Assembly: GCF_004214935.1 (NCBI RefSeq)
Contig: NZ_SFCC01000015.1
Span: 124,001-188,000, forward strand
Direction: 5' to 3'
DNA: 64,000 bases
From: Amycolatopsis suaedae
Lineage (GTDB): Bacteria; Actinomycetota; Actinomycetes; Mycobacteriales; Pseudonocardiaceae
The notes below the pieces were generated by a model. That model was not told the origin of the DNA, made no database searches, and worked only from the letters and a program-made list of their open reading frames with translations. The translations under genes were made by a program, and so were the position numbers. Below, in pieces: positions 25,112 to 33,484 of this stretch. Position 1 is the first letter of the stretch; every line of letters begins with the position of its first letter.

Positions 25112-27136
25112 GTGTGTTCGTTTCGTTTCTCGGTGCTGGGGGCACTGCGCGCGTGGAGCGGTGAGTCCGAGTTGGACCTGGGGCCGGTTCGCCAGCAGGC
25201 GGTGCTGTCCACGCTGGTGTTCAACCCGAACCGGCTGGTCACCGCCGGTGAGATCCTGCAGGCGGTCTGGGGCGACGAGCCGCCGAGTACCGGCAGGAAG
25301 GTCGTCGCGCCCTACATCTACCGGCTGCGCCGCACACTGGAGACAGACGGCGAGACGCCGATCCTGAGCCGCCGGGAGGGTTACCTGCTGCGGCTGGACG
25401 AGGACCGCGTGGACGTCGCCGGGTTCGAGCGGACGGTCCGTGCCGCCGGTACCGCCGAGGCACGCGGTGACCTCGTCGAGGCAGCCGGGTTGCTGACCCG
25501 GGCGCTGGAGAGCTGGTCGGGCGAGCCGCTGGCGGGCATTCCGGGCCCGTTCGCCGCTGCCCGCAGGCGCTACCTGGTCGAACGCGGGCTGGCGGTGCGG
25601 GAACGACGCATCGGGCTGGATCTGCGGCTGGGCAGGCATGCCGACGTCGTCGCCGAGCTGAGCGCCCTGCTGTCCAGGCATCCGCTGCGGGAGCGGCTGG
25701 CAGTGCTGTTGATGACCGGTCTCTACCGGTGCGGGCGGCAGGCGGAGGCACTCGCGGTGTTCCAGCGGACGCGTGCCGGGCTCGTCGAGGAACTCGGCAT
25801 CGAACCCGGCGCCGATCTGCGTGGCCTGCACACGGCGATCCTCCGCGGCGACCCGGTGCTCGCCGAGTCCGCTCCGCGGCGGGCGGCCGTCGTGACCCGG
25901 CCCACGATCGCCGGGGTGTGCACGCTGCCCGCCGAGCCGCCGGTGTTCACCGGCCGCGCCGACACGCTGGCGCGGCTGCTCACCGCGCCCCCGGCGGTGC
26001 ACGTCGTCGAGGGGATGGCCGGCATCGGCAAGACCGCGCTCGCGGTGCGGGCGGCCGGCCTGCTGAGCGAACGGTGCCCGGACGCGCGGCTGTACGTCGA
26101 CCTGGGCGGGCACGCCGGGCCGGCGGAGGCGCTGGGCCGGCTGCTGGCCGACCTCGGGGCTCCGGTTCCGCAGAGCCTGGAGGAACGGGTCGCGTTGTGG
26201 CGGGACCGGACCACGAACCTGCGCATGGTGCTCGTTCTCGACGACGCGCTGGACGCCGCCCAGATCGATCCGCTGCTGCCGCGCTCGGCCGGTTGCGTCG
26301 TGATCGTCACCAGCCGGTATCGCCTGGTCGGGCTCGCCGCCGACACCCGGAGCTCACTGGGGGTGCTGTCGGCGGCGCAGGCGACCGAGATGTTCACCGG
26401 CCTGGCGCGGCGGCCGGTCGAGCCGAACCTCGCCCGCGAGATCGCGGCCGGGTGCGGCCGGTTGCCGCTGGCGCTGCGGTTCGCCGCGGACCGGCTCGGC
26501 GACCAGCCGGCCGACCTGCTGCGCCGGTTGTGCACGCCGGGCTGGCTGCTGTCCGAACTGCGTGCCGGCGGCCGGGACCTGGCGCGAGCACTGGACAGCG
26601 CCGCCGTCCGGCTGACGCCGAGGCAGCGCAGGCTGCTCACCGTGCTGGCGTACGCGCCGGTCGTGCACTTCGACCGCTACCTCGCCGCGACGCTCGCCGA
26701 GCTGCCCGTCGACGTCGCCGGCAGGGAGCTGCGGCGGATCCGGGACGCCGGGCTGCTGCTGCCGGTGGTGGCCGGGCGGTACCGCGTCCACGAGCTGGTG
26801 CGTGACCACCTCCGGTCCACGGTCGACGAGGCCACCTCGGCGAGCACGGAGTCGGCCGCGACGTCGCGCACGCTGGGCTTCTACCTCGACGGCAGCGGCA
26901 GGGCGCTGAGCGTGCTGTCCGGCCAGGACCAGGTGGTGCCCGACCTGGCCGACGTGCCCGGCGAGGTGCCGCCGATGGACGACGTCGAGGCGGCGCTGAC
27001 CTGGCTGAGCACCGAGCGGCGCAACCTGCCCGCGGTGATCAACCGGGCGATCCAGGTCGGCTACGTGTTCCACGCGGCCGAACTGAGTCACGCGTGGGCG
27101 CCCTACTTCGAGCGGGAACCGGCGCCGGTCTCCTAA
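25112..27136 (+). CDS. AfsR/SARP-family regulator lacking the C-terminal TPR region
   Basis: A 674-residue relative of the divergent gene. GTG 25112 begins MCSFRFSVLGALRAW, a standard SARP start. It has the OmpR-like DNA-binding domain (residues 4-95), the activator domain (about 100-245) and an NB-ARC ATPase with Walker A EGMAGIGKTALA and Walker B MVLVLDDALD. It ends soon after the winged-helix part at about residue 620, so the long TPR sensor of its neighbour is missing. That may be natural (short AfsR type) or an old truncation. Its end overlaps the convergent HD hydrolase by 4 bases. Confidence 0.9.
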   Translation: MCSFRFSVLGALRAWSGESELDLGPVRQQAVLSTLVFNPNRLVTAGEILQAVWGDEPPSTGRKVVAPYIYRLRRTLETDGETPILSRREGYLLRLDEDRVDVAGFERTVRAAGTAEARGDLVEAAGLLTRALESWSGEPLAGIPGPFAAARRRYLVERGLAVRERRIGLDLRLGRHADVVAELSALLSRHPLRERLAVLLMTGLYRCGRQAEALAVFQRTRAGLVEELGIEPGADLRGLHTAILRGDPVLAESAPRRAAVVTRPTIAGVCTLPAEPPVFTGRADTLARLLTAPPAVHVVEGMAGIGKTALAVRAAGLLSERCPDARLYVDLGGHAGPAEALGRLLADLGAPVPQSLEERVALWRDRTTNLRMVLVLDDALDAAQIDPLLPRSAGCVVIVTSRYRLVGLAADTRSSLGVLSAAQATEMFTGLARRPVEPNLAREIAAGCGRLPLALRFAADRLGDQPADLLRRLCTPGWLLSELRAGGRDLARALDSAAVRLTPRQRRLLTVLAYAPVVHFDRYLAATLAELPVDVAGRELRRIRDAGLLLPVVAGRYRVHELVRDHLRSTVDEATSASTESAATSRTLGFYLDGSGRALSVLSGQDQVVPDLADVPGEVPPMDDVEAALTWLSTERRNLPAVINRAIQVGYVFHAAELSHAWAPYFEREPAPVS

Positions 27137-27771
27137 CCGCCGGCGTCCGGCCGCGACCAGCCCCGCGCGGCGCCCTCGTCGATGAGCCGCTGCCCGGCCT
27201 GCCACAGGCCAGCCGACGCGTCGCCGATCACCGCCTTGCGCTCGCGGATGTCGCCGGTGGTGACGCCGGGCGTCTTCCACGTGCCGCCGCGGGCCATCCA
27301 GTTGAGCAGCAGCGGCTGCAGCCTGTCCATCGCCTTGGCGAACTTCGCCTCGGGCGTGCGCCGCTCCTCGAACTCGTCCCACAGCGCCCGCACCCGCTCC
27401 GCCTGATCGACGGGCAGCAGCCCGAACAACGCGTCGGCGGCGGCCCGTTCACGCGCGTCCTGGTCGTGACCGGCCCCGGTGTCGTACAGCGGGGTGTCGC
27501 CCGCGTAGATCTCGACCAGATCGTGCACCAGAACCAGCTCGACCGTGTGCCCGACGTCGATCGGTTCGTCGGAGTGCTCGGCCAGCAGCACGACCATCAT
27601 CGCCAGGTGCCAGGAGTGCTCGGCGTCGTTCTCCCTGCGCTCCGCCGCGGCCAGTGGTGACTGCCGCAGCACCGCCTTGAGCCGGTCCACCTCGATCAGG
27701 AACGTGAGCTGCCTGCTCAGCCGCTCGTCGATACCTTCGGGCAACGGGGTCTTGTCCACCAGGAGTTCCAC
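27133..27771 (-). CDS. HD-domain hydrolase (YfbR/HDDC2-like nucleotidase)
   Basis: A 212-residue metal-dependent phosphohydrolase. The HD pattern is visible as ENDAEHSWHLAMM, then LVHDLVEIYAGD, matching the HDDC2/5'-deoxynucleotidase branch acting on nucleoside monophosphates. GTG 27771 is the likely start (MELLVDKTPLPEG); a second GTG at 27759 is possible. It is 17 bases downstream of the aminotransferase gene on the same strand and could be read with it. The function inferred is nucleotide clean-up. Confidence 0.88.
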   Translation of the reverse strand: MELLVDKTPLPEGIDERLSRQLTFLIEVDRLKAVLRQSPLAAAERRENDAEHSWHLAMMVVLLAEHSDEPIDVGHTVELVLVHDLVEIYAGDTPLYDTGAGHDQDARERAAADALFGLLPVDQAERVRALWDEFEERRTPEAKFAKAMDRLQPLLLNWMARGGTWKTPGVTTGDIRERKAVIGDASAGLWQAGQRLIDEGAARGWSRPDAGG

Positions 27772-27788
27772 GCCCCGGAGCCTACCCG

Positions 27789-29129
27789 TCAGAGCAGGGC
27801 CCAGGCCCGGTCGAGAACGTCGTGCAGGATCTGCGTCATCTCGTCGAAGTGCTGCTGCTCGCAGATCAGCGGCGGCGCCAGCTGCACGACGGGTTCGGCC
27901 CGGTCGTCGGCCCGGCAGTACAGCCCGGACCGGAACAGCTCGCCGGAGACGAACCCGCTGAGCACCCGCTGTGACTCGGCCGCGTCGAACGTCTGCCTGG
28001 TCGCCTTGTCCTTGACCAGCTCGATGCCGTAGAAGAACCCGGCGCCCCGCACGTCTCCGACGATCGGCAGTTCCTCCAGCGCCGACAGCGTGGTGTGGAA
28101 CGACTTCTCGTTGTCCAGCACGTGCTGGTAGATGCCTTCGCGCTCCAGCAGGTCCAGGTTGGCCAGGGCCACCGCGCAGGACACCGGGTGGCCGCCGAAC
28201 GTGTAGCCGTGCAGGAAACTCGTGCCGCCGCGGGTGAACGGCTCCATCAGCCGCTCGTGCGCGATCATCGCGCCGATCGGGGCGTAGCCGGAGGTCAGGC
28301 CCTTGGCGCAGGTGATGATGTCGGGCTGGTAGCCGTACCGCAGCGCGCCGAAGGCGTGGCCCAGCCTGCCGAACCCGCAGATCACCTCGTCGGAGACGAG
28401 CAGGACGTCGTAGGCGTCGCAGATCTCCCGGACCCGCTCGAAGTAACCGGGTGGCGGCAGGAAGCAGCCGCCGGTGTTCTGCACCGGTTCGAGGAACACG
28501 GCGGCGACGGTTTCCGGGCCCTCGAACTCGATGGCCTGCGCGATGCGTTCGGCCGCCCACTGGCCGAACGCGTGGTGGTCGTCGGCGTGCTCGGGGGCGC
28601 GGTAGAAGTTGGTGTTCGGCACGCGGAAGGCGCCGGGCACGAGCGGTTCGAAGTCCTCCTTCGCCGCCGGGATGCCGGTGATCGACAACGCCCCGTGCGG
28701 GGTGCCGTGGTAGGCCGAGTAGCGGCTGATCACCTTGTGCTTGCGGGGTTTCCCGGTCAGCTTGAAGTACTGCTTGGCGAGCTTCCACGCCGTCTCGACC
28801 GCGTCGCCGCCGCCGGTGGTGAAGAAGACCCGGTTCAGCTCGCCGGGGGTCTGCGCGACCAGCCGCTCGGCCAGCTCCGCCGCGCGTGGGTGGACGTGGG
28901 ACCACAGCGGGAAGTAGGCCAGCTCGGATGCCTGCCGCGCGGCGGCCTCGGCCAGCTCGGACCGGCCGTGGCCGGCCTGGACGGTGAACAGCCCGGCCAG
29001 CCCGTCGAGGTAGCGCTTGCCGGTGTCGTCGTAGATGTAGGCGCCCTCGCCCCGCACGATGACCGGCGGCGGGGCGTCGGCGAACCCGGCGTGCTGACTG
29101 AAGTGCAGCCACAGATGCTCAGCGCTCAT
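27789..29129 (-). CDS. class III PLP-dependent aminotransferase (omega-amino acid/putrescine:pyruvate type)
   Basis: A 446-residue fold-type I aminotransferase. Landmarks are the FFTTGGGDAVETAWKLA cofactor-phosphate region, YHGTPHGALS, the Asp that holds the pyridine ring in LLVSDEVICGFGRLG, the Schiff-base Lys in IITCAKGLTSGYAPIGA, and the GGTSFLHGYTFGGHP block. Such enzymes move amino groups from putrescine, beta-alanine or other amines to pyruvate. ATG 29129 is preferred over 29150 because a -10/-35 pair at 29137-29165 would make a leaderless transcript starting there. Lrp and IclR regulators lie upstream, and a gamma-aminobutyraldehyde-type dehydrogenase occurs at 37989; a link in amine catabolism is inference. 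Confidence 0.92.
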   Translation of the reverse strand: MSAEHLWLHFSQHAGFADAPPPVIVRGEGAYIYDDTGKRYLDGLAGLFTVQAGHGRSELAEAAARQASELAYFPLWSHVHPRAAELAERLVAQTPGELNRVFFTTGGGDAVETAWKLAKQYFKLTGKPRKHKVISRYSAYHGTPHGALSITGIPAAKEDFEPLVPGAFRVPNTNFYRAPEHADDHHAFGQWAAERIAQAIEFEGPETVAAVFLEPVQNTGGCFLPPPGYFERVREICDAYDVLLVSDEVICGFGRLGHAFGALRYGYQPDIITCAKGLTSGYAPIGAMIAHERLMEPFTRGGTSFLHGYTFGGHPVSCAVALANLDLLEREGIYQHVLDNEKSFHTTLSALEELPIVGDVRGAGFFYGIELVKDKATRQTFDAAESQRVLSGFVSGELFRSGLYCRADDRAEPVVQLAPPLICEQQHFDEMTQILHDVLDRAWALL

Positions 29130-29136
29130 ACCTACG

Positions 29137-29165
29137 TTTATCGCAGACATAGGCCCGTTTGGCAA
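29137..29165 (-). promoter_or_regulatory. leaderless promoter for the aminotransferase gene
   Basis: On the minus strand, TTGCCA (29165-29160) and GATAAA (29142-29137) are separated by 17 bases. The ATG at 29129 begins 7 bases after the -10 box, as expected for a leaderless mRNA. Confidence 0.5.
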
Positions 29166-29224
29166 TGGATTCCGTAGAGATCACAGCCTCTTGGTTGCGG
29201 AACACGCATGAGTGGGTCCGTTGG

Positions 29225-29412
29225 TGCCCAGCGCGGGAAGGCCACCGTCGCGGCATCTGACGTCAGGGCCCGGCAAAAATCCGGGTGCTGTGTGCCCCCA
29301 TTGGGGGAGGTTGCTGGATCTCTTTCGTGGTGGCGGCTGGGTCTGCTGGGTCGGGTGTGACTGGTGAGGCCGCGACGCCGGGGCGGGAGTTCGTGAAGGC
29401 CACCTTCATCAC
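29225..29412. repeat. intergenic mosaic repeat, copy 2, with palindrome
   Basis: The 358-base gap 29130-29487 contains no gene. From 29258 it carries GACGTCAGGGCCCGGCAAAA, close to 40639-40660, then GGGGGAGGTTGCTGG and GTGACTGGTGAGGCCGCGAC, close to 11692-11735. The palindromic word GTGAAGGCCACCTTCATCAC follows at 29393-29412 and matches 40617-40636 except for one base. Confidence 0.6.
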
Positions 29413-29487
29413 ATGAGACGACAGAAACTCGGCCTTCATCCGGACAGCGGGCTATCCGCCCACGTGTCCGCGGCAACCGGCCTCGGG

Positions 29488-29958
29488 CTAGCGGGTGCCC
29501 CACTGGTAGGACTGCTTGACCAGCTTGAGGTAGATCAGCGTCTCGGTGGTCTCGACGCCCTCGACGGCCCGGATCCGCTTGGACAGCACCTCGAGCAGGT
29601 GGTCGTCGTCCTCGGTGACGACCTCGCAGATCACGTCGAACGACCCGGCGCAGATGACGGCGTAGGCGACCTCGTCCAGCTCGGCCAGCCGGTCGGCCAC
29701 CTTCTCCAGGTCGCCGCTGGCCTTGATCCCGATCATCGCCTGCCGGAACAGCCCGACCTGCATGGGATCGGTGACCGCGACGATCTGCATCACGCCCGCG
29801 TCGACCAGCCGCTGTACCCGCTGCCGGATGGCGGCCTCGGACAGCCCGACGGCCTTGCCGATCGCCGCGTACGAGCGACGGCCGTCCTGCTGCAGCTGTT
29901 CGATGATCTGCTTGGACACGTCGTCCAGCAGGACGGAATTGCGGTCGTTCCTGGTCAT
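29488..29958 (-). CDS. Lrp/AsnC-family transcriptional regulator
   Basis: A 156-residue regulator: AsnC helix-turn-helix at residues 12-60 (LDDVSKQIIEQLQQDGRRSYAAIGKAVGLSEAAIRQRVQRL), then a RAM ligand domain (QVGLFRQAMIGIKASGDLEK; ICAGSFDVICEVVTEDDDHL). Such proteins sense amino acids and commonly control the neighbouring aminotransferase. It is 12 bases downstream of the IclR gene on the same strand, so the two regulators are probably co-expressed. Confidence 0.93.
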   Translation of the reverse strand: MTRNDRNSVLLDDVSKQIIEQLQQDGRRSYAAIGKAVGLSEAAIRQRVQRLVDAGVMQIVAVTDPMQVGLFRQAMIGIKASGDLEKVADRLAELDEVAYAVICAGSFDVICEVVTEDDDHLLEVLSKRIRAVEGVETTETLIYLKLVKQSYQWGTR

Positions 29959-29970
29959 CGGCGCATCCTG

Positions 29971-30738
29971 TCAACCGGTCGACTTTCCGCGCAACCGCTC
30001 GGTGAGCTGCTGCGCCGCCACCATCACCGCGCGGCCGATCGCCGGCAGCCTGCGGCCGGTGCGGTACCGCGGCGCGGAGACGTTGACCGCCCCCACGATG
30101 GCTCCGCTGAAGTCACGCACCGGCGCGGCGGCGCCGACCAGGCCCGCCTCCAGCTCCTCGTCGGCGAGCGCGTAACCGAGTTTGCGGGCCCGCCGCAGCC
30201 GGTCGAGGCACTCGCGCGCGGTGCGGGGTGCCTTCGGGCCCGCCTCGGCGTGCCGGGTGCTCTCGAACAGCTCGACGACCTCGTCGTCCGGGGTGTCGAA
30301 CAGCAACGCGCGGCCCGCCGACGTGCACAGCAGCGGCGTCGTCCGGCCGATCCAGCCGCCGGTCTGCACCGCGCGACGCGGGTTCTCCGAGGTCACCGTC
30401 AGCGCCTCGTCGGCGTTGCGCACGCTCAAGTGCGCGCGTTCGTGGACGGTCGCCACCAGCTCACGCAACGCACCGGGCGCGGCGGCCAGCAGCCTGCGGT
30501 CGCTGGCCCGCGCGGCGAGGGTGAACAGTCGCCACCCCAGCCGGTACTCCAGGGTGTCCGGGTCGCGCTCGACCAGGCCGGCCTCGTCGAGCACCTTGAG
30601 CGTGCGGGAGATCTGCGTCTTCTCCCTGCCCAGATGCCGGGCGATCTGGACGACGCCGGTGCGTTCCAGTGACTCGTCGCCGAGCGCGTCCAGCACGCTG
30701 ATCGCCCGCTGCACACTCGACAGACCTTCGCTCGTCAT
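29971..30738 (-). CDS. IclR-family transcriptional regulator
   Basis: A 255-residue regulator with the N-terminal helix-turn-helix at 5-65 (VVQIARHLGREKTQISRTLKVLDEAGLVE) and an IclR effector domain (PLLCTSAGRALLF; LVGAAAPVRDFSGAIVGAVNVSAP). ATG 30738 gives the family start SSVQRAISVLDAL. It is divergent from an alpha/beta hydrolase gene 150 bases away and precedes the Lrp gene, so it may control either side. Confidence 0.93.
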   Translation of the reverse strand: MTSEGLSSVQRAISVLDALGDESLERTGVVQIARHLGREKTQISRTLKVLDEAGLVERDPDTLEYRLGWRLFTLAARASDRRLLAAAPGALRELVATVHERAHLSVRNADEALTVTSENPRRAVQTGGWIGRTTPLLCTSAGRALLFDTPDDEVVELFESTRHAEAGPKAPRTARECLDRLRRARKLGYALADEELEAGLVGAAAPVRDFSGAIVGAVNVSAPRYRTGRRLPAIGRAVMVAAQQLTERLRGKSTG

Positions 30739-30888
30739 CCAGCCACCCTCGTCGGCGGCGCGCCGGGTGGCAACCCGGGTTGCGCTCGGCGCACCCATCC
30801 GGGGCGGGGAGCGGTGGCGGCAACGGTGCCGTGCGCGGGGCGCACCGCGCGTTGTCGCCCGTCCCGGCCACCGAGCAGCATCGTTGAC

Positions 30889-31836
30889 ATGACACGAAAA
30901 CAGCTGCCGTTCTTCAGCTCCGGTGCTCGCGTCGACGCCGATCTGCACCTGCCGCCCGGCGCGACCGGGCCGCTGCCGGTGGTGGTCGTCGCGTCCGGCT
31001 ACGGCGGGCTGAAGGTGATCCACCCGGAACGGTTCGCCAGGGCGCTGGTCCCGCTGGGCTACGCCGTGCTGGCGTTCGACTACCGCGGGTTCGGCGCCAG
31101 CGAGGGGGAACGCGGCCGCCTCGCCCCGCAGGACTGGGTCGACGACGTGCGCGCCGCGGTCGACCGGCTCGCCGCTTGTGACCTGGTCGACCCGCACCGC
31201 ATCTTCCTGCTGGGCTGGGGGCTCGGCGGCGGGGTGGTGGTCGCCGAGGCCGCCGACGATCCGCGGGTCGCCGCCGTCGCGGCGGTCAACGGCATCGGCG
31301 ACGGCGCCCGGTCGGTCCGGGGCATGCACGACGAGCGGTCCTGGACGAGCCTGCTGGAGCGGATCGACGGCGACCGCGGCCGCAGGGCCGAGCTGGGCCG
31401 CTCGGAGATCACCTCGCCATGGGACATCGTCCGTCTCGACCGGGACACCGGAACCGACGGCTACGTCAGCTCGGAGCTCTACCGCGCGCCCGGGTTCGGC
31501 TCCGGCGTCAGCCTCGAATCCGGCGACCTGCTGCTGCGCTTCCGCCCGGAGCTGGCCGCGGCCCGGATCGCGCCGCGTCCCCTGTTGCTGGTCCACGGCG
31601 CCCGCAACGGCCTGCACTCGCCGGAGGAGGCCTACTCGCTCTACGCCTGCGCCCGCGAACCCAAGCGCCTCGAACTGATCGAGGGCGCCGGGCACACCGA
31701 GTGGATGCACGACGATCACCCCACCTTCGCGCATCTGGTCCGCCTGCTGGACGACTTCTACGCCGGGCGCAGTTCCGCCACCCTGGCGGGATCCCATCCG
31801 GGTCCGGGCACGGAAGCCAGCAACAGCTTCGTGTAG
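30889..31836 (+). CDS. alpha/beta hydrolase-fold protein with degenerate nucleophile elbow
   Basis: A 315-residue protein with clear alpha/beta hydrolase architecture: VVVVASGYGGLK oxyanion region, AFDYRGFGASEG, an acid-strand LLLVHGARNGLHSP and a catalytic-His segment EGAGHTEWM. The nucleophile elbow, normally GxSxG, reads GWGLGGG, so the Ser/Cys/Asp nucleophile is replaced by Gly. It may be inactive, use another residue or have a non-hydrolytic role. It is divergent from an IclR regulator. Its last 79 bases overlap the end of the convergent ABC ATPase gene, an unusually long tail overlap. Confidence 0.85.
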   Translation: MTRKQLPFFSSGARVDADLHLPPGATGPLPVVVVASGYGGLKVIHPERFARALVPLGYAVLAFDYRGFGASEGERGRLAPQDWVDDVRAAVDRLAACDLVDPHRIFLLGWGLGGGVVVAEAADDPRVAAVAAVNGIGDGARSVRGMHDERSWTSLLERIDGDRGRRAELGRSEITSPWDIVRLDRDTGTDGYVSSELYRAPGFGSGVSLESGDLLLRFRPELAAARIAPRPLLLVHGARNGLHSPEEAYSLYACAREPKRLELIEGAGHTEWMHDDHPTFAHLVRLLDDFYAGRSSATLAGSHPGPGTEASNSFV

Positions 31837-32537
31837 TCGTGCCGCGGCTCACCGAGCACCTGCCCGGTGGGCCCGGACTCGACCACCTCGCCCAGCCGCA
31901 GCACCATCGTCCGCTGCGTCACCTGACCGACGACCGCCAGGTCGTGGCTGACGAACAACAGCGCGACGCCGGACTCCTCGCGGATCTCGTCGAGCAGCCG
32001 CAGGATCTGCGCCTGGATCGACACGTCCAGCGCGGCGACGGCCTCGTCCAGCACGAGCACGGCCGGTTCGACGGCCAGTGCCCGTGCGATCGCCAGCCGC
32101 TGCCGCTGCCCGCCGGACAGCTCTCCGGGGCGGGCCTGTGCCTCCCGGGAGCCGAGCCCCACCCGCGCCAGCAGGGCGTCCACAGTGGACTCGTCCTTGC
32201 CGTGCAGCCGCAGGACCCTGCGCAGGCAGTCGGCCGCCCGCAACCGCGGGTCCAGCGACAGGTACGGGTCCTGGAACACCATCTGCAGCTGCCTGGCCCG
32301 GTGCAGCCGTGCCGCCCTGCCCCGCGTGCGGTACTCGCGGGGTTCGCCGTGCACGGTCACCGTGCCCGCGTCCGGCCGCAACAGGCCGACCAGCATGCGG
32401 GCCAGCGTCGACTTGCCCGAACCGGACTCGCCGACCAGTCCGAGTGCCTCGCCCTCGTTCAGCTCGAACGACACGTCGCCGACGGCCACCAGGTCGCCGA
32501 ACGTCTTTCGCAGGCCGTCCACCCGTAACACGCTCAT
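31758..32537 (-). CDS. peptide/nickel-type ABC transporter ATPase (DppF-like)
   Basis: A 259-residue ATPase of the oligopeptide importer class: Walker A VGESGSGKSTLA, Q-loop MVFQDPYLSLDPR, signature LSGGQRQRLAIARA, Walker B LVLDEAVAALD and the switch His in LFVSHDLAVV. It lacks the C-terminal Cys-rich oligopeptide domain that its partner has. ATG 32537 overlaps the upstream gene by 4 bases. It is the last gene of the seven-gene coupled operon 31758-39383. Its 3' end overlaps the convergent hydrolase gene by 79 bases. Confidence 0.93.
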   Translation of the reverse strand: MSVLRVDGLRKTFGDLVAVGDVSFELNEGEALGLVGESGSGKSTLARMLVGLLRPDAGTVTVHGEPREYRTRGRAARLHRARQLQMVFQDPYLSLDPRLRAADCLRRVLRLHGKDESTVDALLARVGLGSREAQARPGELSGGQRQRLAIARALAVEPAVLVLDEAVAALDVSIQAQILRLLDEIREESGVALLFVSHDLAVVGQVTQRTMVLRLGEVVESGPTGQVLGEPRHDYTKLLLASVPGPGWDPARVAELRPA

Positions 32538-33484
32538 GCGGGCTCCCTCACCAGGTCGTCGATCCGCCGGCAGGCCGCCTCGCCGTCGCCTGCGGGCAGC
32601 ATCCGCACGGTCCAGTCCGCGCACTCCGCCTCGGCCTGCCCGCAGCGCGGCGCGAACGGGCAGCCCGGCAACAGGTCGTCCAGTGACGGCGGCTGACCGG
32701 GAATGGGCACGATCGGCCGGTGCTCGCCCAGCGCGGGCGCGCAGTCGAGCAGGCCGGTCGTGTACGGATGCCGCGCCCCGGTGAACAGCGACGCCGCCGG
32801 CCGGTCCTCGACGACCTGTCCCGCGTAGAGCACACACACCCGGTCGCAGTAGGCGGCGGCCAGGTGCAGGTCGTGGGTCACGAACAACACACCGAGCCCA
32901 CGTTCGGCCTGGACCGACCGCAGCAGCGCCAGCGTTTCCGCCTGCGTGGTGACGTCGAGTGCGCTGGTCGACTCGTCGGCCAGCAGCAGTTCCGGTTCGC
33001 GGGCGAGCGCGGCGGCCAGCACGACCCGCTGGAGCATCCCGCCGGACAGCTCGTGCGGGTACTGCCGCATCCGGCGTTCCGGTTCGCGCAGGCCGACTCT
33101 GCCGAGCAGCTCGACGCCTCGCCGCCGGGCGTCCTTCTTGGACAGATCCGGCTGCCGCTCGACCAGGAAGTCGCCGATCCGCCGCATCGGGTTGAGCGCG
33201 GCACGCGGGTCCTGGTGGACCATCGCCACCCGTCGCGCCCGGTGCCGCCGCAGCGCCGCGCCGTCCAGTGCCAGCACGTCCGTGCCGGCGAACCGCACGC
33301 CGCCGCGGACCCGTGCCCCGGCGGGGAACATGCCCAGCGCCGCCTTCGCCGTCGTCGACTTGCCCGAACCGGACTCGCCGACCAGCCCGACCACCTCGCC
33401 TGCCGCGACCCGCAGCGACACCTCCCGCAGCACCGGCCGCGCGGTGCCCACCTCGACGGTCAGGTCGGAGATCTCCAGCAACAT
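32534..33484 (-). CDS. peptide/nickel-type ABC transporter ATPase (DppD-like)
   Basis: A 316-residue ATPase: Walker A GESGSGKSTTAK, Q-loop VHQDPRAALNPMRRIGD, signature LSGGMLQRVVLA, Walker B LLLADESTSALD and the C-terminal oligopeptide-transporter motif LPGCPFAPRCGQAEAEC. Some DppD proteins bind an iron-sulfur cluster through such cysteines. It pairs with the downstream ATPase as the heterodimeric motor. Both junctions are minimal: its ATG shares one base with the stop codon of the permease gene upstream, and its own stop overlaps the next start by 4 bases. Confidence 0.94.
   Translation of the reverse strand: MLLEISDLTVEVGTARPVLREVSLRVAAGEVVGLVGESGSGKSTTAKAALGMFPAGARVRGGVRFAGTDVLALDGAALRRHRARRVAMVHQDPRAALNPMRRIGDFLVERQPDLSKKDARRRGVELLGRVGLREPERRMRQYPHELSGGMLQRVVLAAALAREPELLLADESTSALDVTTQAETLALLRSVQAERGLGVLFVTHDLHLAAAYCDRVCVLYAGQVVEDRPAASLFTGARHPYTTGLLDCAPALGEHRPIVPIPGQPPSLDDLLPGCPFAPRCGQAEAECADWTVRMLPAGDGEAACRRIDDLVREPA

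Noticed and set aside
25019..26113. Longer N terminus for the SARP gene at 22244-25018
   Set aside because: The extra 365 residues are antisense to the second SARP gene and lack any domain; the conserved start FRILGPLEVL is at 25018.
17389..27136. Secondary-metabolite gene cluster around the regulators and MFS pump
   Set aside because: No PKS, NRPS, terpene cyclase or RiPP biosynthetic gene is present; SARP-like regulators alone do not define a cluster.
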